Assembly (NCBI GenBank): GCA_035632555.1
Contig: DASQGO010000078.1
Span: 1-20,006, forward strand
Direction of reading: 5' to 3'
DNA length: 20,006 bases
DNA from: 2-02-FULL-62-14 sp035632555
Lineage (GTDB): Bacteria > Nitrospirota > Nitrospiria > Nitrospirales > Nitrospiraceae
Shown: positions 13,472 to 20,006 of the stretch, in pieces
How positions within the stretch are numbered: position 1 is the first letter of the stretch
Layout: the number at the start of each line of letters is the position of its first letter
Translations under genes and position numbers: made by a program
Notes under the pieces: model-generated
The model's database searches: none
Seen by the model: only the letters and a program-made list of their open reading frames with translations
Told to the model about the DNA's origin: nothing

Positions 13472-14668
13472 TTATCCCAGGATCGGCACGATGTGCTGCT
13501 GCACGGGCTGGCCGAACACGTGGGCTTCGCGGCTGGAAACGTACACGTCGAGTTCGCTCCGAATGCCGAACTCGCCGGGCAGGTAGATGCCGGGCTCGAT
13601 GGAGAAACAGGTCCGCGGCATGAGGCGGCGGCCGTCCTTGGTTTCGAAGCTGTCGATGTTCGCGCCGTTGCCATGGACTTCTTCGCCGATCGAATGGCCG
13701 GTGCGGTGCACGAAGCGATCGCCGTACCCGGCTTTCCGGATCACCGTCCGGCAGACTTCGTCCACCTCCCAGCCGCAGGGGAACCGGCCTGTGGCGACTT
13801 GGGAGCGGACGAAGTTCAGCGCGGCGTCCCTCGCGGCACGGACAATGGCGAAGACCTCGCGCTGCCGCGCCGGAATCTCCGCGCCGACGAAACCGGTCCA
13901 GGTGATGTCGGCATAGACGCTCCTGGCCGCCGCTTTCTTCGCCCAGAGGTCAATGAGGACCAGATCGCCTTTCTTGATCCGCGCGGATCCCTTCGGAGCC
14001 GGGCCATAGTGCGGATCGGCGCTGTGGGCATTCACGGCGGCGATGGGGGGCGACGATGTCACGAGCCCGTAGGCATCAAACCGTTTCATGATGAACTGCT
14101 GGAGGTCGTATTCGGTGACGGTCTTTCGCGCCGTAATGGATCTCCGCACGTGCGCGAAGGCTTCATCCACGATGCGGCGGAGCTTTGCCGCCGCGTGTTT
14201 GTGCGAAGCCAACTGGCGATCGTCCCACACGGCCTCGAAGCGCTGGACCAGATCGGCCGACGTGACGATCTCGATGCCGAGGCCCCTGATCAGCTCGATC
14301 GTGCCGGCGTCCACACGCGAGATATAGGGCACGGCGTTCATCGGCGAATATTGCATGGCGACGTGCGTCACGCCCCGCAAGATACGCCGGAGATGTTCCT
14401 GCTGTTCCTCCCAGCCGGCATAGAGCAGGGTGCCGCCAGGCAGGCCATCCAGCACGTGCGGCTCGATTTTGTGCATCAACTTGACTGCCGTGCCTCGCGC
14501 GGGGATCCAATAGTACCAGCGTCGCGTCACGTGACGGGTTGGATCGAGCTTCAGCACGCGATAGGCGAGCGGGTCGCTCACGCGAAAATCATAGAACAGC
14601 CAGCCGTCGAGGCCGTCCGTTTCCCTGACCGCCCGCTGGATCTCTGCCACGCGCTCAGTACGACTCAT
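13472..14668 (-). CDS. M24-family metallopeptidase (Xaa-Pro aminopeptidase-like)
   Basis: The 398-aa protein has an N-terminal creatinase/aminopeptidase-P-like domain (about 1-150) and a C-terminal pita-bread catalytic domain. All five dinuclear metal ligands are seen: D240 (LVLIDLWAKK), D254 (VYADITWTG), H325 (RTGHSIGEEVHG), E358 (CFSIEPGIY) and E372 (GIRSELDVYV). H321 and H332 are the usual accessory histidines. The family removes N-terminal residues next to proline or cleaves related dipeptides. No signal peptide is evident, so it is probably cytoplasmic. The ATG at 14668 lies 6 nt after a consensus-like -10 box, implying a leaderless mRNA. It is the first gene before tatA (56-nt gap) and the HEAT-repeat lipoprotein. 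Exact substrate specificity is not determined by sequence. Confidence 0.95.
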   Translation of the reverse strand: MSRTERVAEIQRAVRETDGLDGWLFYDFRVSDPLAYRVLKLDPTRHVTRRWYYWIPARGTAVKLMHKIEPHVLDGLPGGTLLYAGWEEQQEHLRRILRGVTHVAMQYSPMNAVPYISRVDAGTIELIRGLGIEIVTSADLVQRFEAVWDDRQLASHKHAAAKLRRIVDEAFAHVRRSITARKTVTEYDLQQFIMKRFDAYGLVTSSPPIAAVNAHSADPHYGPAPKGSARIKKGDLVLIDLWAKKAAARSVYADITWTGFVGAEIPARQREVFAIVRAARDAALNFVRSQVATGRFPCGWEVDEVCRTVIRKAGYGDRFVHRTGHSIGEEVHGNGANIDSFETKDGRRLMPRTCFSIEPGIYLPGEFGIRSELDVYVSSREAHVFGQPVQQHIVPILG

Positions 14669-14674
14669 GGCCGC

Positions 14675-14703
14675 ATCTTAATCGTGCCCGGGGAAACCGT
14701 CAA
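14675..14703 (-). promoter_or_regulatory. Promoter of the M24 peptidase-tatA operon, leaderless
   Basis: On the minus strand TTGACG (14703-14698) and TAAGAT (14680-14675) are separated by exactly 17 nt. The -10 box is 6 nt before the ATG at 14668, so transcription should start on or next to the A of the start codon. Confidence 0.7.
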
Positions 14704-14715
14704 TTGAACAGGGCG

Positions 14716-14745
14716 CGGACAAAGGCCGCCGCTGCGTGCTACAAT
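14716..14745 (+). promoter_or_regulatory. Candidate promoter of the 153-aa protein gene
   Basis: CGGACA (14716-14721) and TACAAT (14740-14745) lie 18 nt apart, and the -10 box ends 11 nt before the ATG at 14757. Transcription would begin about 5 nt before the start codon, so the mRNA is leaderless or nearly so, in line with the lack of a Shine-Dalgarno. It is divergent from the M24 promoter. Confidence 0.45.
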
Positions 14746-14756
14746 TCACGCACGGT

Positions 14757-15218
14757 ATGGCGCCCACCCCCCAGTCTGTTCCCGGCACTCCCCAGTATCG
14801 CATCACCTTTTTTTATGGCCCTGAGCCGGTGGAGGATCGCCCCGGCCTCCTCTGCTGCACATTCAACGTGAAAAAACGAAGCTGGAAGGGCGGAGTGCAG
14901 ATTGCCGTCGAGGTGGATGAGCGCCAGGTCGCTCACGCCCGGGATGCCGTCGGGTTCGAGGCGTGGCTCACGCGTATTCTGGCGACTTTACTGGATGCGG
15001 AGCGCTCGGACTACGACACCCGCGCGCGCGATCTCTTCACGCAACACCTGTGCGCGCTCAAACTGGACCTGGCGATCGAAGCCGGCCTGCAGCAGGAGAG
15101 CAGCCGCGTCGCCGCCGAGGCGTTTACGAAGGAACTGGCTGCGGCCGTGCCGCGGCGCAAGGATCGGCTGATCTCAGGCATTCTTGCGGAGCTGGACTTG
15201 GCCGGATACGGAGGCTAG
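14757..15218 (+). CDS. Unrecognised 153-aa protein
   Basis: I do not recognise the family. The N-terminal half is beta-rich (PQYRITFFYGPEPVEDRPG, LLCCTFNVKKRSWKGGVQIA with adjacent C33-C34). The C-terminal half is helical and charged (ARDAVGFEAWLTRILATLLD; YDTRARDLFTQHLCALKLDL; VAAEAFTKELAAAVPRRKDR). No signal peptide or membrane segment is seen, so a cytoplasmic protein is likely. Codon use and composition match the neighbours. The ATG at 14757 is preferred over a GTG at 14736, because the candidate promoter would place the transcript start after the GTG. It stands alone between the divergent M24 operon and the next operon, which has its own promoter-like element. Confidence 0.7.
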   Translation: MAPTPQSVPGTPQYRITFFYGPEPVEDRPGLLCCTFNVKKRSWKGGVQIAVEVDERQVAHARDAVGFEAWLTRILATLLDAERSDYDTRARDLFTQHLCALKLDLAIEAGLQQESSRVAAEAFTKELAAAVPRRKDRLISGILAELDLAGYGG

Positions 15219-15235
15219 GCAGCCGTCCGTGAATT

Positions 15236-15292
15236 TGTTATAAACACAGAACGGCGGGCATGTGCTGTGGTCATGCCGCCAACCAAGGAGGG
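15236..15292 (+). promoter_or_regulatory. Extended -10, 5' hairpin and ribosome site before the 142-aa exported protein
   Basis: TGT TATAAA (15236-15244) is an extended -10 element, with TAGGCA (15216-15221) as a fair -35 at 17 nt. The predicted transcript begins near 15251. It would open almost at once with a hairpin: GGCGGGCATG (15253-15262) pairs with CATGCCGCC (15272-15280), with one bulged G and a 9-nt loop. The ribosome site AAGGAGGG (15285-15292) follows 5 nt later. The structure may protect the mRNA 5' end or modulate ribosome access. Confidence 0.5.
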
Positions 15293-15298
15293 AAACCA

Positions 15299-15727
15299 GT
15301 GCGACATGTGTTCACCAAAACTGTAGCGGTTGTGTTGGTGGTGGCATTCTGCGGCCTGACGGTGGTTCCGCCGGCCCTGGCGCAAGAACGGTCCAACGAG
15401 GAGACCGAGGGCACGCCCCTTCAATATGGGCTGGGCGTGGCCAGCGTCTTTACCTCGCTTCCCTATAGCATTGGCAAATTCGTCTTTGCCACCATGGGTG
15501 GCATCTTCGGCGGGTTCACCTACCTGTTCAGCGCCGGCAACGAAAAAGCGGCCAAAGCTGTCTGGGATACCAGTATGCGCGGCACGTACGTAATTTCGCC
15601 CCGCCATCTGAAAGGTGAAGAGCCTGTCCGCTTCTTCGGTGTGCCGCCGATTCGCGATGAGGCGCCGGCCGCGACGAGCATGCCGGAGCCTGCCCCAGCC
15701 GCCCCGGTCCCCGCTCCAGCTCACTGA
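15299..15727 (+). CDS. Small exported protein of unknown function
   Basis: The 142-aa product starts at GTG 15299, chosen because AAGGAGGG lies 6 nt upstream and the N-terminus then forms a signal peptide (VRHVFTKTVAVVLVVAFCGL, cleavage likely after PALA28). The mature part has a hydrophobic Gly/Phe-rich segment (IGKFVFATMGGIFGGFTYLF, about 58-77) that could be a membrane anchor or a glycine-zipper. A conserved-looking NEKAAKAVWDTSMRGTYVIS segment and a Pro/Ala-rich tail (residues 122-142) follow. I do not recognise the family. Its TGA overlaps the ATG of the next gene by one base (TGATG), so translation is coupled to the amidotransferase-type hydrolase and the permease. It is therefore likely to serve the same process at the cell envelope. 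Confidence 0.8.
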   Translation: MRHVFTKTVAVVLVVAFCGLTVVPPALAQERSNEETEGTPLQYGLGVASVFTSLPYSIGKFVFATMGGIFGGFTYLFSAGNEKAAKAVWDTSMRGTYVISPRHLKGEEPVRFFGVPPIRDEAPAATSMPEPAPAAPVPAPAH

Positions 15728-16458
15728 TGAAGCCTCTGATCGGAGTCACTCCTGATTTTAATGCCGGCGATCGCAAGGAATGGGGTGGCCGCGAGGCCAC
15801 CTTCTTCCTGCGGGCCCGGTACATCCGCGCGATTGAAGACCTGGGCGGCGTGCCTGTGATCCTGCCACTAGCCGAGGACCATGCCGACCGACGACGTCTG
15901 CTCAACGACCTCGATGGCCTCCTGCTCACCGGCAGCGGGCCGGATCTTGCGCCGTCACTCTATGGCGAGCGCCAGCGCTATAAGTTCCGTGTCATGAGCC
16001 GCCGCCGGGCGGATTTCGAGCTGGACGTGGTGCGGATGGCTGCGTCAGCCAAACTGCCGGTGCTCGGCATTTGCGGCGGGATGCAGGCGATGAACGTCGC
16101 GTTCGGCGGGAGCTTGATCCAGGACATCGCCGCGCAAATCGATTCGCCGCTGCCGCACCGGCAGAAGGCATCGGCCACGGAGTTGTCGCATGCAGTGGAT
16201 GTTGCACCCAAGAGTCTTCTGCGGCGCATTCTGGGTCAGGCACGCATCCGCGTGAACAGTTCGCATCACCAGTCGGTCAAGCGTGTGGCGCCGTTGCTGA
16301 TGGCCAGCGCGGTCGCCTCAGATGGCGTCATCGAAGCGATCGAATCACCCAGACACCGATTCCTGCTCGGCGTGCAATGGCACCCCGAGTTTCTCTATGA
16401 CCGCTATGCCTTCCACCGGAAACTCTTTCAGGCGTTGCTGAGAGCGGCACGCGCCTGA
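15727..16458 (+). CDS. Class I glutamine amidotransferase-like hydrolase (peptidase C26, gamma-glutamyl hydrolase type)
   Basis: The 243-aa protein belongs to the C26/PuuD-like branch of class I amidotransferases. The nucleophile is C116 in LGICGGMQAMNVAFGG; the catalytic H219 and E221 lie in GVQWHPEF. The N-terminus (KPLIGVTPDF) and the DGLLLTGSGPDLAPSLYGE segment with a YIRAIEDLGGVPVILPL helix-strand are typical of gamma-glutamyl-GABA hydrolases. These stand-alone enzymes cleave gamma-glutamyl amides, such as gamma-glutamyl-gamma-aminobutyrate in putrescine breakdown. No other puu genes are seen, so the substrate is unproven. Both ends overlap the neighbours by one base (TGATG), which indicates tight translational coupling. 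The next gene is an amino-acid permease, which fits import followed by hydrolysis of a glutamyl compound. Confidence 0.92.
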   Translation: MKPLIGVTPDFNAGDRKEWGGREATFFLRARYIRAIEDLGGVPVILPLAEDHADRRRLLNDLDGLLLTGSGPDLAPSLYGERQRYKFRVMSRRRADFELDVVRMAASAKLPVLGICGGMQAMNVAFGGSLIQDIAAQIDSPLPHRQKASATELSHAVDVAPKSLLRRILGQARIRVNSSHHQSVKRVAPLLMASAVASDGVIEAIESPRHRFLLGVQWHPEFLYDRYAFHRKLFQALLRAARA

Positions 16459-17870
16459 TGGATCTCTCCGGTCTGTTCCGCACCAAGTCCGTCGAGCAGA
16501 TCCTCGCCGACAGCGATCACCCGGACCATCGCCTCAAGAAAACGCTCACGGCCTGGGACCTCACCATGCTGGGCATCGGGGCGATCATCGGCACCGGCAT
16601 ATTCGTTCTGATCGGCACGGCGATCGTCGGGGACGCGCACCGTCCGGGCGCCGGCCCCGGCATCATCCTGTCGTTTGTGCTGTCGGGGATCACCTGCGCG
16701 CTCGCGGCGCTCTGTTACGCTGAATTTTCCACCATGATTCCCGCTGCCGGCAGCGCCTATACCTATTCTTATGCGACGCTCGGAGAATTTCTGGCCTGGC
16801 TCACAGGCTGGAATCTGATTCTCGAGTACGGCGTCGCCTGCGTCGTTGTCGCGATCGGATGGTCCGGCTATTTCAATAATATTCTGAAAGTGATCGGGAT
16901 CGAGCTGCCGCTGTGGGCCACGCAGGCGCCCTATGCGGGCGGCGTGGCCAATTTCCCGGCGGCGATCATCGTGCTGCTGGTGACGATCATCCTCGTCATC
17001 GGCGTGAAGGAGAGCGCGCAGGCGACCGGCCTCATCGTGACCGTGAAGGTCGCCGTGGTCCTACTGTTTCTGGCGGTGGGATATTCCTCCGTCGAACCGG
17101 CCAACTGGACGCCGTTCATGCCCTACGGGTTCGAGGGGGTCGGCGCGGCAGCTGCCATCGTATTCTTCGCCTATATCGGATTCGATGCCGTCTCGACGAC
17201 AGCCGAAGAAGCGCGCAATCCGCAACGGGATCTGCCGATCGGCATCATCGCCTCGCTCGCCGTCTGCACGGTGCTCTATGTGGCGGTGGCGGCGGTCCTC
17301 ACCGGCATGGTGCCCTACACCAAAATCGACATTCACGCGCCGGTCGCGGAGGCCATGCGCATGGCCGGATTTAAATGGGGCGCCGCGATCGTGGCAGCCG
17401 GCGCGCTGGCCGGCATCACGAGCGTCCTGGTCGTCATGATGATCGGGCAGATCCGCGTGTTCTTCGCCATGTCGCGCGACCGTCTGCTGGGACCGTGGCT
17501 GGCCAAGGTGCATCCGCGCTTCGGCACCCCGCACCGGGCGACGATCCTCACCGGCGTCGCCATCGCGATCATGGCTGCACTGGTGCCCATCGGCGAAGCG
17601 GCGGACATGACCAACATCGGGACGCTGTTCGCCTTTACTCTCGTCTGCGGAGGCGTCATCGTTCTCCGGCGGATCCGGCCAGAGCTGCACCGTCCCTTTC
17701 GCGTGCCCTTCATGCCGGTCATTCCCGTGCTGGCGATGGCCGCGTGCCTCGGCCTGATGACGTTCCTGCCGCTTGTCACGTGGATTCGGTTTGTGGTGTG
17801 GACGATCGTCGGGATTGCCGTCTACTTCGGCTACAGCGTCAAGCACAGCCGGCTTCAACAGCAACGATGA
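16458..17870 (+). CDS. APC-superfamily amino acid permease
   Basis: The 470-aa integral membrane protein has about 12 hydrophobic helices. Helix 1 contains the APC substrate-site motif GAIIGTGIF (residues 41-49), where unwound glycines bind the amino-acid backbone. The segment FFAYIGFDAVSTTAEEARNP in the middle is the family's other signature. The size and the cytoplasmic N-terminus (FRTKSVEQILADSDHPDHRL) resemble the cationic amino acid transporter/YfnA branch. It probably exchanges or symports amino acids across the cytoplasmic membrane. The start codon overlaps the stop of the upstream hydrolase by one base. No terminator with a U-run follows; the next gene is convergent. The substrate is not determinable from sequence alone. 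Confidence 0.94.
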   Translation: MDLSGLFRTKSVEQILADSDHPDHRLKKTLTAWDLTMLGIGAIIGTGIFVLIGTAIVGDAHRPGAGPGIILSFVLSGITCALAALCYAEFSTMIPAAGSAYTYSYATLGEFLAWLTGWNLILEYGVACVVVAIGWSGYFNNILKVIGIELPLWATQAPYAGGVANFPAAIIVLLVTIILVIGVKESAQATGLIVTVKVAVVLLFLAVGYSSVEPANWTPFMPYGFEGVGAAAAIVFFAYIGFDAVSTTAEEARNPQRDLPIGIIASLAVCTVLYVAVAAVLTGMVPYTKIDIHAPVAEAMRMAGFKWGAAIVAAGALAGITSVLVVMMIGQIRVFFAMSRDRLLGPWLAKVHPRFGTPHRATILTGVAIAIMAALVPIGEAADMTNIGTLFAFTLVCGGVIVLRRIRPELHRPFRVPFMPVIPVLAMAACLGLMTFLPLVTWIRFVVWTIVGIAVYFGYSVKHSRLQQQR

Positions 17871-17919
17871 AGGATGAATGGGGCCGGTCGTCCCGCCCGC
17901 TGATTTCTCGCGTGCAGTA

Positions 17920-18279
17920 CTAGCCGGCGTTTTCGCCGGACGGTGAGGGCGTTGATGGAGGAGCCGGCGCGGCTGGAGCGGCTGCCGCAGGCGGGGCGGC
18001 TGGTTTGGGCGGTGCGGGCCGTTCCGGTTTAATCCCGCCTTCCCAGGAAGGGCCGGAAAACATCTCGGGCGCCAGGCCCTTGGTCTTCCACTTCTCTTCG
18101 AAATCCGCCGCCGCCTTGTTGGGCGTTTCTCCGGTTCCGACGACGTCGTTCCACGGATAGGCCTTCGGCCCGATCTGGCAACTATGCTCCAGTCGCTTCA
18201 GATACAGTGCGATCGGATTACCGCGATAAGGCCCGAGATAAATATGAATGCTGCCGACGTATTCCAAGAGTTGCGCCAT
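17920..18279 (-). CDS. Unrecognised small protein with Pro/Ala-rich tail
   Basis: From ATG 18279 the product has 119 aa; a GTG two codons upstream (18285) is the alternative. The first roughly 80 residues look like a compact domain (MAQLLEYVGSIHIYLGPYRG, then LYLKRLEHSCQIGPKAYPWN, then ADFEEKWKTKGLAPEMFSG). About 40 residues of Pro/Ala-rich, probably disordered tail follow. No signal peptide, membrane helix or catalytic motif is seen, and I do not recognise the family. The composition is regular and the frame shows coding bias, so it is probably real. It diverges from the MFS transporter gene across a 125-nt gap and converges on the APC permease. The last codons contain a 6-bp hairpin CCGGCG-TTTT-CGCCGG (17924-17939). 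Confidence 0.65.
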   Translation of the reverse strand: MAQLLEYVGSIHIYLGPYRGNPIALYLKRLEHSCQIGPKAYPWNDVVGTGETPNKAAADFEEKWKTKGLAPEMFSGPSWEGGIKPERPAPPKPAAPPAAAAPAAPAPPSTPSPSGENAG

Positions 18280-18364
18280 CCGCACCAGCCCACATCAAAA
18301 GAGGACGCATGATGCCATATCAACAGACACTAGACAAGAGGTTGCCGGGCGGTTCACCTCATCC

Positions 18365-18399
18365 TTGACACTATCCGACGGGCTCCGTAGGGTAGCCCG
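18365..18399 (+). promoter_or_regulatory. Candidate promoter/operator of the MFS gene
   Basis: A consensus -35 TTGACA (18365-18370) is 17 nt from TAGGGT (18388-18393), a poor -10. An inverted repeat CGGGCT (18379-18384) / AGCCCG (18394-18399) with a 9-nt gap spans the spacer and the -10. That is a position where a regulator could block RNA polymerase. Transcription would start within about 5 nt of the ATG at 18405, and no Shine-Dalgarno is visible. Confidence 0.4.
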
Positions 18400-18404
18400 C
18401 CAGT

Positions 18405-19706
18405 ATGACTTCCATGAAGACAAAGCCCGCATCCTCCTGGCACGATGGCGTCACGCCCTATCAATGGTTGGTGCTGTTCGTCGCCTGGCTGGGCTGGGTG
18501 TTCGATTCCATGGATGCGACGATCTACGCGATCGTCCTGCACCCGGCGCTCGACGAATTGCTGCGCACGTCGGCCAGCGGCGCAACGCCTGAAGCCATCG
18601 GCTGGCATGGCGGATTGATCTTCTCCATTTTTCTCATCGGCTGGGCAGTCGGCGGCGTGTTGTTCGGCATTGTGGCGGACCGCTTCGGCCGGACCAAGAC
18701 GTTGATGGCCACCATTCTTATCTACGCCGCCTTCACCGGCCTGGCCGCCCTGTCGCAGGAGTGGTGGCACCTGGCTGTCTACCGATTTCTGACCGCATTG
18801 GGGATCGGCGGAGAATGGGCGGCCGGCGCGGCGCTCGTCGCAGAGGTGTGGCCGGATGAGAAACGGGCCAAGGCCGCGGGCCTGCTGCAATCGGCGTGGG
18901 CGGCGGGGTTCTTTCTGGCCGCGCTGTTCAATCTTGTGCTGCGGGGCTACGGCTGGCGCGCCCTGTTCATCGTGGGCATCGTGCCCGCAGGCGTGGCATT
19001 CCTCGTCCGCCTGTGGGTCAAGGAGCCGGAGCGGTGGATGCAGGCACATCGACAGGAATCCGTGATCGCTTCCGGCCCCTGCGTAAAACTTGCGGAATTG
19101 TTCCGGGGCCAGTTACTCCGCCCGACCTTGGTCGGTTCGACGCTGGCGTTCGTGGCGGTGTTCGGACTCTGGGGCTCGACGAACTGGACGCCGACGCTGA
19201 TCGGCACGCTGCCGGATCTGCAGGGACTCAGCCGGGAGGAATTATCCGCTCGCGTCAGCTACGCCATCATGGCGCTCAATGCGGGAGCCCTGTTCGGTTA
19301 CTTGAGCTTTGCTCCGCTGGCCGATCGCTTCGGGCGCCGGCCCGTCTTCGCGCTCATGTGCGCCGGCAGCCTCATCATGCTGCCGGTCACGTTCCTGGCA
19401 CCGCGCGAATACCTGCACGTGCTGTTGCTCCTGCCGGTGCTGGGGTTTTTCAACAACGGCATCTTCAGCGGCTTTCCCATCTACCTGCCGGAACTGTACC
19501 CGACACGCTTGCGCGCGACCGGCGCCGGATTTTGTTTCAACGCGGGAAGGGTATTCGCTTCAGTGGGGCCGTTCCTGACCGGGTGGCTGATGGCGGCCAT
19601 GGGCAGCGTCGGCCACGCCGTCAGCGCCGTCGGGCTGATCTGTGTGGTGGGCCTGCTCGTCCTGCCTTTTGCGCCGGAGACCAGGGGCCGCCGTCTTCCC
19701 GAGTAG
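18405..19706 (+). CDS. MFS transporter, metabolite:H+ symporter-like
   Basis: The 433-aa protein has about 12 transmembrane helices. It carries the MFS motif A twice: GIVADRFGRTK (88-98) and, after the central loop, LADRFGRRP. D34 and D37 in the first helix, R127 in VYRFLTALGIGGEW, the LVAEVWPDEKRAKAAG segment and the C-terminal PETRGRR are typical of the sugar/carboxylate (metabolite:H+ symporter) branch, which includes lactate, sialate and aromatic-acid carriers. The substrate cannot be predicted. The ATG at 18405 is preceded by a consensus -35 but no ribosome site; an ATG three codons later is possible. It ends 9 nt before the convergent gene's stop, within a 12-bp palindrome (19705-19716). 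Confidence 0.93.
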   Translation: MTSMKTKPASSWHDGVTPYQWLVLFVAWLGWVFDSMDATIYAIVLHPALDELLRTSASGATPEAIGWHGGLIFSIFLIGWAVGGVLFGIVADRFGRTKTLMATILIYAAFTGLAALSQEWWHLAVYRFLTALGIGGEWAAGAALVAEVWPDEKRAKAAGLLQSAWAAGFFLAALFNLVLRGYGWRALFIVGIVPAGVAFLVRLWVKEPERWMQAHRQESVIASGPCVKLAELFRGQLLRPTLVGSTLAFVAVFGLWGSTNWTPTLIGTLPDLQGLSREELSARVSYAIMALNAGALFGYLSFAPLADRFGRRPVFALMCAGSLIMLPVTFLAPREYLHVLLLLPVLGFFNNGIFSGFPIYLPELYPTRLRATGAGFCFNAGRVFASVGPFLTGWLMAAMGSVGHAVSAVGLICVVGLLVLPFAPETRGRRLPE

Positions 19707-19716
19707 ACGCGCGTCT
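19705..19716. repeat. Perfect 12-bp palindrome joining two convergent stop codons
   Basis: AGACGCGCGTCT overlaps the MFS stop (TAG 19704-19706) and touches the stop of the minus-strand gene (19716-19718). It is the only structure between the convergent genes. It has no loop or U-run, so it is not a standard terminator. Confidence 0.4.
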
Positions 19717-20006
19717 CAATGCGTATGCCCGGCGGTCGGGAGCGGCGAGCCGGCCTGGGGCGATACCGGTTTATTGCGGACCATGAACACGCCGATGACT
19801 AGCACCATGATCACCGCCACGTTCAATCCGACGTCCATCATGTAACGATTGAACAGGTCGGGTGTGACCTCGGGAAGATGAGACAGCTCGGCGCCGGCAG
19901 TCAAAATTCTCCACGTGCAGGCGATGACCCCGACGGCGAGATAGGGCTCCAGCGCAAGGATGCCGGTCTGCAGGAAGCGAATGACGGTCCGGTAGAGCTC
20001 CAGCAG
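19716..20006 (-). CDS. Partial membrane protein, possibly PsiE-like (5' end outside window)
   Basis: On the minus strand the frame is open from the window edge to the TGA at 19716-19718, so 96 C-terminal residues are seen and the start lies beyond the window. Visible features are a helix LLELYRTVIRFLQTG, a hydrophobic helix ALEPYLAVGVIACTWRILTA, a polar loop AELSHLPEVTPDLFNRYM, and a second membrane helix DVGLNVAVIMVLVIGVFMV. A polar tail ending in HTH follows. The arrangement of short membrane helices with an EP-x-L-x-V-x-x-I-A segment recalls the phosphate-starvation-inducible PsiE family, but this is from memory of family style and is uncertain. An internal TTG at 19904 is not needed as a start, since the coding sequence continues upstream of it. 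Confidence 0.6.
   Translation of the reverse strand: MLELYRTVIRFLQTGILALEPYLAVGVIACTWRILTAGAELSHLPEVTPDLFNRYMMDVGLNVAVIMVLVIGVFMVRNKPVSPQAGSPLPTAGHTH

Noticed and set aside
13493..14707. Long open frame opposite the M24 peptidase
   Set aside because: All catalytic residues of the M24 enzyme are on the minus strand; the opposite frame has no motifs and would bury the operon promoter.
17924..17939. CCGGCG-TTTT-CGCCGG hairpin as a terminator between the permease and the convergent gene
   Set aside because: It lies inside the last codons of the minus-strand gene, has only 6 bp and no following T-run on either strand.

Overview
This is a GC-rich, gene-dense stretch of bacterial chromosome with core housekeeping genes and no sign of phage, transposon, integrase or CRISPR. 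The gene order (dksA-type gene, recR, ybaB, dnaX, SRP RNA; tig-clpP-clpX; a TatA/Xaa-Pro-peptidase cluster) and the protein flavour suggest a Nitrospira-like member of the Nitrospirota. That is an inference from content, not a database match.

Layout. 1-1059: end of a TPR protein. 1082-4320 (minus): DksA-type regulator, RecR, YbaB and DnaX, preceded by the SRP RNA (4350-4450) and tRNA-Ser(GGA) (4612-4701). 4782-7257 (minus): a Tat-exported periplasmic binding protein and an exported HEAT-repeat protein. 7588-7670: tRNA-Leu(UAG). 7768-11094 (plus): the proteostasis block tig, clpP, clpX, closed by a strong intrinsic terminator (11120-11158). 11229-11747: a PilZ-like protein whose end overlaps a convergent gene. 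11722-14668 (minus): probable operon of M24 peptidase, an unusual long TatA, and a HEAT-repeat lipoprotein. 14757-15218: unrecognised protein. 15299-17870 (plus): coupled operon of an exported small protein, a class I amidotransferase-type hydrolase and an APC amino-acid permease. 17920-18279 (minus): unrecognised Pro/Ala-tailed protein, divergent from an MFS transporter (18405-19706). 19716-20006 (minus): 5'-truncated membrane protein.

How the genes work together: the SRP RNA, trigger factor and ClpXP together handle nascent and damaged proteins. DnaX, YbaB and RecR form the classical replication/recombination cluster. TatA serves twin-arginine export, and one likely Tat substrate (the binding protein at 4782-6026) lies in the same window. 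The 15299-17870 operon looks built to import an amino acid or amino-acid derivative and hydrolyse a glutamyl-type bond.

The most interesting observations are: (1) the TatA homologue carries a second copy of the TatA amphipathic-helix motif about 200 residues downstream, after a Pro/Ala/Gln-rich linker; (2) several genes have consensus-like promoters placed so close to the start codon that their mRNAs should be leaderless; (3) the dnaX frame runs about 190 nt into ybaB. No clearly new multi-gene system was found; most of the window is ordinary core genome.
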